Assembly: GCA_048526005.1 (NCBI GenBank)
Contig: DBFVEH010000026.1
Location: 1-64,000 of the forward strand
Origin: QALR01 sp900552255
GTDB lineage: Bacteria; Bacillota; Clostridia; Oscillospirales; CAG-272
Length of the DNA: 64,000 nucleotides
Direction of reading: 5' to 3'
Within the stretch, counting starts at the first letter, position 1. Each line of letters begins with the position of its first letter. Below are positions 33,337 to 42,269 of this stretch, one piece after another. The notes under the pieces are model-generated. The model made no database searches and had not been told where the DNA came from. It saw nothing but the letters and a program-made list of their open reading frames with translations. A program made the translations under genes and the position numbers.

Positions 33337-34023
33337 TCATCGTGCAAATTCCTGATTTTGCTCTGTTCTCCCAATAGCGCGGACATAGAGATTCGGGCTT
33401 TGAATACGGTATTCTTCGGGGATATTCTCGATATTGCCATCGTAGATGTCAACAAAGCGGCCGCCGTTTGAGCGTACATAACCGTGATCGGTGAAAACAC
33501 CGCTTTCATCGAAGCGAATATCACGCCCGAACCCCTCATAGTCGATATAATTTGAAAGAGCGCCCATTGCTTTTGTGTCGTAGCAACCGCTTTCCTCAAT
33601 CCAATAATAGCCGAGGTCAGAATCATCGGTAACACCCGGAAGATAATCAAAACAATCCATATTTTCGGTAAGGTTGATTAAATCCTTAACGCTGCCCGTA
33701 TTCTCGCCCAAGTCTAAAACTGCCTGCCAGAAATCCTCGCTTTCATCAAGCTCCATAATCTTTCCCGCAAGGTAATTGAGCTCGCTTAAACTCTCGTATT
33801 CTCCGAGCAGGTCATAAATATGGGAATCGGGGCACTCATAATCGGTAATAAACCATTCCTCATAGCGGCGGTTAATGCCGATTCGCTTAAAAACCTCCTG
33901 CATTTCCTCATTGGTAATCGGGAACTTGACCCATTCACCGACTAAATAACCCTCGTTGTATTTGCCGAGATTGGTAATAAAGGCTTCAAAGGCACAGTCC
34001 CTTGAATCGGTTAAATCTTGCAT
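33337..34023 (-). CDS. ardA: ArdA-family antirestriction protein
   Basis: The protein has 228 residues, DNA-mimic class. It is very acidic with the family pattern NLGKYNEGYLVGEWVKFPIT, NYLAGKIMELDE and the C-terminal SNYIDYEGFGRDIRFDESG. ArdA blocks type I restriction enzymes by mimicking bent DNA during establishment after transfer. AAGGAGG precedes ATG 34023. Co-transcribed with the gene 12 bp upstream. Confidence 0.9.
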   Translation of the reverse strand: MQDLTDSRDCAFEAFITNLGKYNEGYLVGEWVKFPITNEEMQEVFKRIGINRRYEEWFITDYECPDSHIYDLLGEYESLSELNYLAGKIMELDESEDFWQAVLDLGENTGSVKDLINLTENMDCFDYLPGVTDDSDLGYYWIEESGCYDTKAMGALSNYIDYEGFGRDIRFDESGVFTDHGYVRSNGGRFVDIYDGNIENIPEEYRIQSPNLYVRAIGRTEQNQEFAR

Positions 34024-34035
34024 ACTTTCGCCTCC

Positions 34036-34584
34036 TTACCGTTCTTGTACGGCGGTTTTTCGCTGGCGCGGAATCGGGAAACCGTGTACTTTAGCAATTT
34101 CATCACCGAGCCTGCGGGTGATTCTCACAATGTCTGTGCGGGTCGCCGTACCGCGGTATAGCTTTTCTTTCAGATTGTCAATCTGTGTTTCGGAAACATT
34201 GTCTTTATATACACGGTATAGATAGTAATTTGTGCCGTCGTGGTGAATAGCCTCGCAACGGAAATCACCGTTTTTATCAACATACCAAGTGGCGTTGTCT
34301 ATATCCCGTTCGCTGCAAAGACAATCGCTGATATTACCGCTTTCAATTTCCTTGTAACCCATACGGCGGCCGTTCCAAAGCCCCAAATCCCCAATAACGA
34401 GAATCGGACGGGATAGCTGAATATCCAGATTCGTTTTCTCGTCTTGAAAATAAGTGCCGTTGATTTCATACATCAAATTCATACGCTCATTCTCGGATAG
34501 TTCGGGGTATTGTGCCTCAAAATCTTCTTTCCAATCGTCGTAGTCAAGATAATCAGTCCAAATAATGTGTCTGTCGTCGTTCAT
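34036..34584 (-). CDS. Hypothetical acidic protein upstream of ardA
   Basis: The protein has 182 residues and is rich in Asp, Glu and Tyr (WTDYLDYDDWKEDFEAQYPE). Its start overlaps the upstream gene by 4 bp and its end lies 12 bp before ardA. No domain is recognised. Position and acidity make another antirestriction or DNA-mimic function possible, as inference only. Confidence 0.65.
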   Translation of the reverse strand: MNDDRHIIWTDYLDYDDWKEDFEAQYPELSENERMNLMYEINGTYFQDEKTNLDIQLSRPILVIGDLGLWNGRRMGYKEIESGNISDCLCSERDIDNATWYVDKNGDFRCEAIHHDGTNYYLYRVYKDNVSETQIDNLKEKLYRGTATRTDIVRITRRLGDEIAKVHGFPIPRQRKTAVQER

Positions 34585-34916
34585 TGTGTTTTTGCCTCGC
34601 TTTCTGTCATAAGGAATTGACCGAACTCGGTAAAAGCGTACCAGTTCGTGCGGTCAAAACGGCTCTCGTTGAAACGCCCTTTTATGAGAACACGCCCTCG
34701 TATAAGCTGTTTCAGGGCATAGCGGATTTCATCATAGGTGAGAAACGGAAAGAACCCCGTCATCATCTGCACCGAGCAGCGAACCCAAACCCTGCCCTCG
34801 TGAAGCTGCGGTGACTGCGTGCTTTGTTCCTTAATACACTCCCAAAGGAAACCCGCCAGCACCGCCGCATTGATACCGTATTTCTGCGCTATGTCTGAAT
34901 CAAAGAAATGAACCAT
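34581..34916 (-). CDS. Winged-helix protein resembling replication-initiator N-termini
   Basis: The protein has 111 residues; ATG 34916 is preceded by AGGAGG. It starts MVHFFDSDIAQKYGINAAVL followed by AGFLWECIK, and has YDEIRYALKQLIRGRVLIKG. This is a winged-helix pattern found at the start of phage-like and element replication proteins. It is not a complete initiator; a DNA-binding accessory role is inferred. Confidence 0.65.
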   Translation of the reverse strand: MVHFFDSDIAQKYGINAAVLAGFLWECIKEQSTQSPQLHEGRVWVRCSVQMMTGFFPFLTYDEIRYALKQLIRGRVLIKGRFNESRFDRTNWYAFTEFGQFLMTESEAKTQ

Positions 34917-34956
34917 AGATATAAGCCTCCTTTTATTCTTTCGGGATATGTAAAGA

Positions 34957-34978
34957 GGGCGGCATATTTCAGCCGCCC
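34957..34978 (-). terminator. Hairpin after the small membrane protein gene
   Basis: GGGCGGC (34957-34963) pairs with GCCGCCC (34972-34978); on the minus strand TCTTT follows. It ends the Cna-B/small-protein transcript. Confidence 0.6.
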
Positions 34979-34984
34979 CGGTCA

Positions 34985-35074
34985 TTATTTCTTCTTTGCT
35001 CTGATTTTAAGAAAAATCAAAGCGCCCACAATGAACACAGCCAGTCCGATTGCAACGATTGTTTTCAGTTCCAT
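34985..35074 (-). CDS. 29-residue single-pass membrane protein
   Basis: The peptide is one hydrophobic helix flanked by MELKT and a basic tail (IRAKKK). ATG 35074 overlaps the stop of the Cna-B adhesin gene (TAATG), so translation is coupled. No family recognised. Positive-inside topology places the C-terminus in the cytoplasm. Confidence 0.6.
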   Translation of the reverse strand: MELKTIVAIGLAVFIVGALIFLKIRAKKK

Positions 35075-38000
35075 TATTCAGCACCATCCTTTCTGCGTTT
35101 TTTCCAGCCAATCACGCCGAGAGTGGCAGCGCCCACCGCAGAAATGCCGAGCAGGGAGAGCCAAAGAACGGGATTGCTGTCGTCGCCTGTTTTCGGCGTA
35201 TCTCGTAATTCGTTGTGCATTTCCACTTTGGTAACAGCGCCCTCAAATACGCTCGCCGTCTTATCCGCAGGCAGAACATAGGCGGCAGAAACACCGTCCG
35301 ATACCTCGCTTATGGTGTAGTCGCCAATACGGAGATTTTCAATGAGGATTTCACCGTTTCCGTCGGTGGTAAAGGTTTCAAAATATCCGTTAGGTCCGGT
35401 CACACGGAAAGAGAAGCCCTCCACCTTGCCGTCCGAGGAAGTCTTGACGATTTTCAGAGAACCGACCTGCGGAGCATTAACGAATCCTTTTCCCGCCTCG
35501 TTTTCCACGATGACGGTTTTGCCGTTCTCGGTGATTTCAAAATAATAGGCGTTTTCGTCCAGATAGAAGCCCTCCGGCGCTTTCTGTTCTTTTACAAAAT
35601 AGCCACCGTAAATCAGGTCGGGCATTTCATAAACGCCTGTGCCGGTTTCTGTGAGTGTGCCGAGCAGTTCATCGTCGGCGTCAAGCTCCTTGTTTCCATT
35701 AGAATCACGGTAAACGGCAAATTCTGCACCCGTCAGCTTGTTATCGGGATAGTCTTTATCAACCTTTGTAAGCTGCACCGTACCGCGGATCAGCGTGTTT
35801 TCGATTTCAACCTCAATTACTGCGCCGTCCTTATCGACCGTCACAGCAAAAGTTTCATTAGACAATACAAAGCCTGTCGGAGCTTCGATTTCACGCACGA
35901 GCCAGTTGCCAAAAGGTACATCGGCAAAAGAAAAACCGCCGTCCTCGGCAGAGATGGCGGTGAGAATCGCATTTTCTCTTGTAAACTCGGTGCAGTCCGC
36001 TTTGAACAGTCCGATCACAGCGCCGCCGAGTGCGTTTCCGTCCTCGTCCTTTTTCAGTCCGTGGATTTCGCCGTAAATCAAATCGTTTTCAATCGGCTTG
36101 CCGTCGTTTGCCTTGATTTCCACAAGGGCGGTGTCCTGTCCGGCATAATCAAAGACAATAGGGTGCTTTTCATCGGAGAGGATATAATGCTCGTCGGTGG
36201 AAAGCTCTTTAAGATAGAAGCTGCCAAAAGGCAAATCGGTTTTGCATACGGCGTGGCCGTCCTCGGCCACAGAGAGGATTTCAAGAAGTCCGTCCGCAGG
36301 GATAACCGAACCGTCCGTTGCGGTTAAATCCTCGGCAGCAAACAGGCCAAAGGTCACGGTTGCAATTTCGCCGTTCATACCGACTCCAAACTGCGTATTC
36401 TGCTCCAAAACCTTATCAAGCGATACAGCGGCTTTCTGTCGCTCGTTGTAAAAGCTCGTCGCTGTTTCGGTAATCTCGATTTCCTGTCCCGCATAGACAA
36501 GATCGACGGTGCGGATTTCCTCATTGAGAACCATTCCATACGGTGCGGTGATTTCTCGGATTTCATATTTTCCGAGATACAGCGGTTTGCTTTCGGCAAG
36601 TCCCGTTTCATCGGTCGTTACGGTATCAACAATTTCGCCTTTGCTATATCGGGTCGTGCCGTCCGGCGTGATAATATCCTCGGCGGCGGTGATTTCATAG
36701 ACTGCGCCCGGCAATCCCTGAACAGAGAAAACAGGCTGATACAGTCCGTCCGCTTCGGTCACAGAGGAAAAGACCTCGCTGGATTTGCTGATTTTGATAA
36801 TGCCTTTCTGTGCGGTGTTTTCCTTGATAACCTCAATTACGGTAACGCTGCCCTCGTCGTTTGCTTCGTCCTGTAACACATCAAAATACACGGGTTCGCT
36901 GTTCAGCGTGTAACCGTAGGGGGCAAATACTTCGACCAGCGAATACCCCGAACCGTATTCCAGCTTTTCAGGGGTAATCAAATAGCCCTCGTCGTTGGTG
37001 CAGAATGTGTCGATGGTGGTAATTTCGGGATAGGTGAAAGTCTGCGTAATCAGGCTGCCGTCCGGGTGGTAAAGCTGAAATCCTGCGCCTGCATACGGAA
37101 TCACCTTGCCGGTTTCAGCGTCCACCTTGACAATTTTGATATACGATTCAAAGTTTGCGTTGTTGGCAAGATAGCGGTAAACCGCGCCGTCCTTTGCGAT
37201 ATACACATCAAAATCGGCAAGCAATTCGCGTCCGTCCCAGCCCTTGACTTGGTGGACGGTGTAAATGCCGTAAGGCAGGTCTTTTGTCTGTGCAAAGCCG
37301 TTTTCGTCACAGATGAGATAATCGCGCTCGGTTTCCTTTGCGTTTCCATAGGAGCCGGATTTTTTAAGGTACACCTCAAATTCCGCCCCCACTTCGGGAG
37401 TTTCAAGTTGCGTTTCGCCGTCGTCCGTATGCTTAATTAAAGCGATTTTGCCCTTGATAACCTGCTCGGTCACATCGTTAGCAGTGGAATTGTATTCCAC
37501 GGTGTAATTCTTTGCCTCTGCGCCGATATGGTGTGCGGATTCGTCCAGCAAATAGCCTTCGCTCGCTTCAATTTCACGAACCGACCAATCATCGCTACAG
37601 ACATAATATTTTGTGGTGAATTGCCCGTTTGCATCTGTGGTGTAGGTGTCGATGAGTTGCTCGCCCTTGTAAATCCCGTAAACCGCACCGGCAAGCGAAG
37701 CGTCGCCCTGCGCCGTGCCTGTTTCCTTGTCGCTCTTGGTGACGGTGACATTCCACTTTTTCAGAATGTTGGTAAAGCTCTTGTTTGTAACCTTGTTCCA
37801 TTCGACCGCCGCCGTCTGATTTTCGGGGACGACATAGCGTATGGCAGTATCGACTTCCTCCAGCGTGTAGCCTGTGCCGATCAGCACATCACGGAAATAT
37901 GCCTTGCCCGAACTGTCGGTTACGGCGTATTCGTCCACCGCAAGCCCCGAAAGAGAGGTGCCGGACAAGTGAAATTTCACACCCTCATTCAAACCGTCCT

Positions 38001-39300
38001 CCGAGGTTTTGGTAACGGTGAGATCGCCGCGCTTCAGAACATTGCTGAAATTCACGGTAGCAACCTGACCGCTGACAACGGTAACACGGCGAACCTCCTG
38101 CGGTTCGTATTTGTCGTAGTTCTGTTCGGTCACGGTGTAAACGCCGGGGGTGAGATTGTCAATCTGAATCGTGCCGCCTGCGCCTGTCTGAACGGTTTTG
38201 TTCACGCCGTTACCTGTAATGGTAAAGGAAATCCCCTCAACCTTGCCGTCCTCGGAAGTTTTAACGATTTTTGCTGAACCGTAAGAAACCTTGATATTCA
38301 AATAGCCCTTTACGGGGTCGCTGACCGACTGTGCATAGGTGACGGTATCTTGCAGCTTTCCGTTCGGGCCGTAAACGCCGTCCGTCCAAGTGATAACCCC
38401 ACGCCTTTGTAAATTTTTCTTTTCGGCTGTAATGGTAACGGTATCGCTCGGCGCTTTGTCGGCGGTAATCGTCAACTTGTTTCCGCTTACGGAGAAACTA
38501 ATTCCCGAAACGCTTGCGGAGAATGAATAGTTAGAAAGAACATTATTTGTGTCGGTGAGCGTGGCGGTATACTTTTCGCCGTCCCATTCAAGCTCAATAT
38601 TCTGCGCCTTGCCTGTGGACTTTGCAAAGAAGCTCGGCACTTTGGAATGGGTCTGAACGCTGGCGGCAATGGAATTGTAGTAGCTCATAATCCTGCTATA
38701 CAGCGGGTGATTTGTGCTGATTTGGTCGCAGATAGCGTCCTTGCCGCCTGTGCCGACCTTGTTAAAATCGGCGTCACGCTCGCCAACAACGGTTTCCCAA
38801 ACTAAAAGTTGTGTGGCAACGGCGTGAGCCAGCTTGTCGCCGCCCTCATTCTGCGAACGCCAAGAGGTCGAAATCGTACCCGTATAGCCGTACTGAAAGA
38901 TACGGCCGATAAACAGCTTAATATCGTCGGGCGAAATGGTGTGATTATAGGACGAAAGGTAATTGTCCCAAAAGTCCTCGCCCTTTTTTGTGAAGCGGTC
39001 GCCCGATTCCTGCGGAACGCCGGGTTCAATGCAGTAACAGATATTGCCCTCATACGAACCCATAGCGCGGACGGTGGTATAACGGGAACTGTCGGACGAC
39101 CAGCCATTCATAAAATTAAAGCTGCCGTGTCCCCATTCACCGCCGTAACTGGCGTCCCCGTCGCGGGGAAAGGAAACAAGGCATACTTCGTCGGTTTCTT
39201 CTGCGGCATAGGCGGTTGTCCCAACCCCAAACAGAGTGGTAACGCACATCAGCGCCGCCAGAAACAACGACATAACTTTTTTGATTTTCTGCGTTTTCAT
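35074..39300 (-). CDS. Giant Cna-B repeat adhesin with thioester domain and sorting signal
   Basis: The protein has 1408 residues; ATG 39300 follows AAGGAGG. A signal peptide is followed by a thioester (TQXA-type) domain with NICYCIEPG and AVATQLLVWE, whose Cys and Gln can form the bond. About ten Cna-B/SpaA-type repeats follow (SAKIVKTSEDGKVEG, LTVTKTSEDGLNEG, IKIVKVDAETGK and others), each able to form an isopeptide bond. The C-terminus has a TPKTG-type sorting motif, a membrane helix and KKRRKDGAE. It is a wall-anchored host- or cell-binding protein. The element's own sortase is truncated. Confidence 0.9.
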   Translation of the reverse strand: MKTQKIKKVMSLFLAALMCVTTLFGVGTTAYAAEETDEVCLVSFPRDGDASYGGEWGHGSFNFMNGWSSDSSRYTTVRAMGSYEGNICYCIEPGVPQESGDRFTKKGEDFWDNYLSSYNHTISPDDIKLFIGRIFQYGYTGTISTSWRSQNEGGDKLAHAVATQLLVWETVVGERDADFNKVGTGGKDAICDQISTNHPLYSRIMSYYNSIAASVQTHSKVPSFFAKSTGKAQNIELEWDGEKYTATLTDTNNVLSNYSFSASVSGISFSVSGNKLTITADKAPSDTVTITAEKKNLQRRGVITWTDGVYGPNGKLQDTVTYAQSVSDPVKGYLNIKVSYGSAKIVKTSEDGKVEGISFTITGNGVNKTVQTGAGGTIQIDNLTPGVYTVTEQNYDKYEPQEVRRVTVVSGQVATVNFSNVLKRGDLTVTKTSEDGLNEGVKFHLSGTSLSGLAVDEYAVTDSSGKAYFRDVLIGTGYTLEEVDTAIRYVVPENQTAAVEWNKVTNKSFTNILKKWNVTVTKSDKETGTAQGDASLAGAVYGIYKGEQLIDTYTTDANGQFTTKYYVCSDDWSVREIEASEGYLLDESAHHIGAEAKNYTVEYNSTANDVTEQVIKGKIALIKHTDDGETQLETPEVGAEFEVYLKKSGSYGNAKETERDYLICDENGFAQTKDLPYGIYTVHQVKGWDGRELLADFDVYIAKDGAVYRYLANNANFESYIKIVKVDAETGKVIPYAGAGFQLYHPDGSLITQTFTYPEITTIDTFCTNDEGYLITPEKLEYGSGYSLVEVFAPYGYTLNSEPVYFDVLQDEANDEGSVTVIEVIKENTAQKGIIKISKSSEVFSSVTEADGLYQPVFSVQGLPGAVYEITAAEDIITPDGTTRYSKGEIVDTVTTDETGLAESKPLYLGKYEIREITAPYGMVLNEEIRTVDLVYAGQEIEITETATSFYNERQKAAVSLDKVLEQNTQFGVGMNGEIATVTFGLFAAEDLTATDGSVIPADGLLEILSVAEDGHAVCKTDLPFGSFYLKELSTDEHYILSDEKHPIVFDYAGQDTALVEIKANDGKPIENDLIYGEIHGLKKDEDGNALGGAVIGLFKADCTEFTRENAILTAISAEDGGFSFADVPFGNWLVREIEAPTGFVLSNETFAVTVDKDGAVIEVEIENTLIRGTVQLTKVDKDYPDNKLTGAEFAVYRDSNGNKELDADDELLGTLTETGTGVYEMPDLIYGGYFVKEQKAPEGFYLDENAYYFEITENGKTVIVENEAGKGFVNAPQVGSLKIVKTSSDGKVEGFSFRVTGPNGYFETFTTDGNGEILIENLRIGDYTISEVSDGVSAAYVLPADKTASVFEGAVTKVEMHNELRDTPKTGDDSNPVLWLSLLGISAVGAATLGVIGWKKRRKDGAE

Positions 39301-39324
39301 TTGAAATCCTCCTTGAAATGAAAA

Positions 39325-39351
39325 AACGCACCGTGTCTTACACAGTGCGTT
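39325..39351 (-). terminator. Rho-independent terminator of the lipoprotein gene
   Basis: A 12-bp stem (39325-39336 with 39340-39351) is followed on the minus strand by six T's. It separates the lipoprotein gene from the adhesin gene. Confidence 0.85.
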
Positions 39352-39370
39352 CATAGTAAAATATTCGGTT

Positions 39371-40075
39371 TTAGGCGTAGCCGATATACAAATCGTAGCT
39401 CCCGTCGGAGCGTTGCTCCGCCCATATCCAGACATCGGTAATATCTTCATCGCGGCTGTATCGGTTCAGCCGGCTTTGAATATCCCGTTCCAGTTGGGAA
39501 CTGTATGCTCCCGCGGTAATGGGATTGTCCCAGCAGTCAACCGCCGAGCTTTCAAGCCGTAACCCAACACTCACAGCGTAGGTTTTGGCATAGTCAATCC
39601 AAGTCTGAATGTTAAATTCAGGAACGGCAGGTTCTTCGGGCGGTGCGGTTTCCTGCGGCTGCTCCACCTTTGGCGTTTCTTCCGCAGGGGGCGGCGTGGG
39701 CTGCTGTATCGGTGTAGGCTTTGGTTCAGGCGTAGGCTCAACTGTTTTCGGCGTTTCAGGCTTCGGCGTATTGTTTGGAACAGCGGTCTGCGGCGGTTGC
39801 GTTTCCGGCGCAGGGCTTTGTTCTGCGGCAGGCTGCGAATTTTCAGCCTGTGCCGATTCCGTTTCAGCCTGATCCGAACTGTCATCGGAACTCTCTTTAC
39901 TCTCCGAAACAGAAACGGTCGAGCTTTCTTCCGGCTCTGTGCTTACCTCAACCGCACTTGTTACCGCCTCAATATCTGAACTGTTCTGTATCGTCTGCGG
40001 GCGATCCGCGTTTGAACAACCCGATAAAGAAACAATCAATACCGATATAACAGCGATTATCCTTGCTTTTTTCAT
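39371..40075 (-). CDS. Lipoprotein with Pro/Glu-rich linker
   Basis: The protein has 234 residues; ATG 40075 follows AGGAGG. The lipobox LIVSLSGC puts the lipidated Cys near residue 20. A low-complexity Ser/Glu and Pro/Thr linker (about 30-150) leads to a small C-terminal domain (NIQTWIDYAKTYAVSVGLRL to SDGSYDLYIGYA). No enzyme motif is visible. Likely anchored outside the membrane with a wall-spanning linker. Probably element-specific. Confidence 0.8.
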   Translation of the reverse strand: MKKARIIAVISVLIVSLSGCSNADRPQTIQNSSDIEAVTSAVEVSTEPEESSTVSVSESKESSDDSSDQAETESAQAENSQPAAEQSPAPETQPPQTAVPNNTPKPETPKTVEPTPEPKPTPIQQPTPPPAEETPKVEQPQETAPPEEPAVPEFNIQTWIDYAKTYAVSVGLRLESSAVDCWDNPITAGAYSSQLERDIQSRLNRYSRDEDITDVWIWAEQRSDGSYDLYIGYA

Positions 40076-40231
40076 ATTCGCAAACCTCCTTTGCAGCTTC
40101 ATTGTACGAATTTCTGCGGATTTCTGCAAAGGTACGAAAATCGCTGCCCTGTAAACATCTTTTTTTCGGGTAGTACAGGTAGTTTTTGAGGGGGAGAGGT
40201 GTGGAGAGGGGGAACAAGCGAACACCGCCGC

Positions 40232-40371
40232 ACCCTTTCGAATAAAAGGGTATGGCTGCCCCTTGTTAGGTCGTCGTCACAAACTACATATCGCTCGTTT
40301 TGCCGCAAGCGGCAAAAGTTCGCTCATTTCGTTGCTCCGCCTCTCCCCAAAAAGTCTGCGACTTTTCGGGG
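40232..40371. other. Noncoding hairpin cluster; candidate oriT or control region
   Basis: Within 140 bp after parB there are three inverted repeats: ACCCTTT/AAAGGGT (40232-40251), TTTTGCCGC/GCGGCAAAA (40298-40317) and CCCCaAAAAGTC/GACTTTTcGGGG (40345-40371). The stretch 40076-40380 has no gene. Tn1549-like elements keep the transfer origin in noncoding DNA of this sort, but I cannot identify a nick site. Confidence 0.35.
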
Positions 40372-40380
40372 GCCCCGTTA

Positions 40381-41322
40381 TTATCTTTCCATATCTCTTT
40401 GCCGTTCACGCTTTCGGTATAACTCCAAAGCCTTGATAATGGTATCTTCAATTTTCTGCGCGGGCGTCCCCGGCGCAAAATATTTGCTGATACGCTCTTT
40501 CGGCATTTTGAACTGCTCTTTCTGATTCGGCTTTTCCTCCTGCATAATGGAGAGAATCACCTCGTCGGTCAGTTTGCCGTCCTTGCTGAACTCTTTCATT
40601 TTGATTGCCTGTGCCAAAGACGGGGTGCAGTCCTCACATTCCATTGTGCTGTATAGGGATTCCTGCTGGTCTTTTGAAAGATAGGAAAGCTCAACGGCAG
40701 GACGGAAAGCGATTTTCCCGTCGTCTACCATTTGCAGGACAGACGGGATAAGCTCGGTCAAGCGGATAAAGCGTTGGATTTGCCGAGCACTATCAGGCGA
40801 ATCCTTTGCTAACTGTTCGTCGGATCGTGTTCAGACTAAATTTGTGTCCAGTGGGCGCAAATTATCCTTGCTCGGTCTGCCTGCTTGCCTTTTCATAGCG
40901 TCCAGCTTCATTTTATAGGCAAATGCTTTTTCGGACGGTAAAATCGCTTCCCTTTGCAGGTTACTGTCTACCATAATAATGGTAGCTTCATCGTCGGTGA
41001 GATTGCGGACGATACAGGGAATTTCCGTAAGTTCAGCCAAAGCAGCCGCAAACTTTCGCCTGTGACCTGCCACCATTTCATAGCCGCCGTCCTCTTTCGG
41101 TCGGACAAGAGCCGGAACTAATACACCGTATTTTCGGACGCTCTCAACCATTTCAGCCATTGCCTCGTCCTGCTTGACCTTGAACGGATGATTCGGAAAG
41201 TCGGAGATTTCAGCGGGATTCAGCGTCACAACCTTTTCAAGCTGTGAATCTGCGCGGCTTTCATCGGTAGAAAACAGATCATCTAACGGCGTCATTCCTA
41301 AATCTCTCGTTTTTACGCTCAA
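40381..41322 (-). pseudogene. parB: ParB-family partition protein interrupted by an in-frame TGA
   Basis: The full frame has 313 codons. N-terminal ParB/Sulfiredoxin-like domain: DFPNHPFKVKQDEAM, VPALVRPKEDGGYEMVAGHR, DSNLQREAILPSEKAFAYK. An in-frame TGA at 40831-40833 falls after DNLRPLDTNLV. Translation in the same frame continues normally (QIQRFIRLTELIPSVLQMVD) to the real stop at 40381. The downstream half keeps a possible GTG/ATG restart, so two fragments could be made. It overlaps parA by 44 bp. Confidence 0.85.
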
Positions 41323-42103
41323 TCTCCAACACCTCCTTTGTCAGCGCGTGGTATGCGGAGGCAACCTTGCCGTTTTTGTCGTGAGCATAAATGCTCTTGC
41401 CCCTGCCGCTGGTTTCGGCGGCTCTCACGGAAAAGGGTATTTCCGTACCGAACACACGGGTTTTCTCGCCGTAGTGAGCGCGCAGAGAAGCAATGATTTC
41501 TTTTGCTTCGTTTGTGCGGCTATCCACCATAGTAAAAAGAATCCCGTCGATTTTCAGCTTGGGGTTAATCTGCCGTTTCACTTTGGAAATGGACTGCATG
41601 AGCAAATCCAGACCCTTTGCGGAAAGGAAAGACGGCTGCGAGGGGATAATCACGGTGTCCGCTGCCGCCAGTGAGTTAATCGGCATCATTCCGAGCGACG
41701 GCATACAGTCAATGAGGATATAATCGTAATGGGGCTTTACCGCATTGATATATGTCCGCAGTACGCTTTCACGGCTCATAGCGTTTATGAGCCGAATTTC
41801 CATACCCGACAATCCAATGTTTGCAGGGAGCAGATCAACGCCTTCGCCGTGGTGCAAAATACCGTGACCGTCTGGAATCGGCTTGTCGTCAATCACCGAC
41901 TGTAAGATGTCCGTAAGCGTAACGGGCAGATCGTCGGGTTTCGGATAGCCGAGGGAGAGCGTCAAAGAGTTTTGCGCGTCTGCGTCGATCAGCAAGACCC
42001 GTTTGTTTTCCTGTGCAAGCCCGATTCCGAGGTTGGCGGTTGTTGTGGTTTTACCCACACCGCCTTTTTGGTTCGTCACCGCAATTACTTTGCAATTCGC
42101 CAT
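41279..42103 (-). CDS. parA: ParA-family partition ATPase
   Basis: The protein has 274 residues; ATG 42103 follows AAAGGAGG. Deviant Walker A QKGGVGKTTTTANLG (about 10-24), Walker A' DADAQNSLTLSLG near 40 and Walker B YDYILIDCMPSLG near 125 identify ParA/Soj. With ParB it would stabilise the excised circular form. ParB is interrupted, so the pair may be impaired. Confidence 0.93.
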   Translation of the reverse strand: MANCKVIAVTNQKGGVGKTTTTANLGIGLAQENKRVLLIDADAQNSLTLSLGYPKPDDLPVTLTDILQSVIDDKPIPDGHGILHHGEGVDLLPANIGLSGMEIRLINAMSRESVLRTYINAVKPHYDYILIDCMPSLGMMPINSLAAADTVIIPSQPSFLSAKGLDLLMQSISKVKRQINPKLKIDGILFTMVDSRTNEAKEIIASLRAHYGEKTRVFGTEIPFSVRAAETSGRGKSIYAHDKNGKVASAYHALTKEVLEIERKNERFRNDAVR

Positions 42104-42120
42104 TTTTGGGTTTCCTCCTT

Positions 42121-42163
42121 TACATAGATTTAGCCGTCTGCTTCGCCGCAGACGGCTATGTAA
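42121..42163 (-). promoter_or_regulatory. Strong hairpin in the parA leader
   Basis: AGCCGTCTGC (42132-42141) pairs with GCAGACGGCT (42148-42157), extended by TACATAG/CTATGTA on the flanks. It lies 20 bp before the parA start, at the ribosome-site side of the leader. It could be an attenuator or a ParB/regulator site. Confidence 0.5.
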
Positions 42164-42269
42164 ATTTCGGAACGATATAAAATCGAAGTTTCTGTAAAAC
42201 GGATTGATATTATTCCGAATGTGTGCTATACTATAAAAAAACAAGAATGTTATGTAGGCGGTGAACGCA

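Noticed and set aside
35215..36327. 370-codon plus-strand frame in the adhesin gene
   Set aside because: Antisense shadow of the Cna-B repeats.
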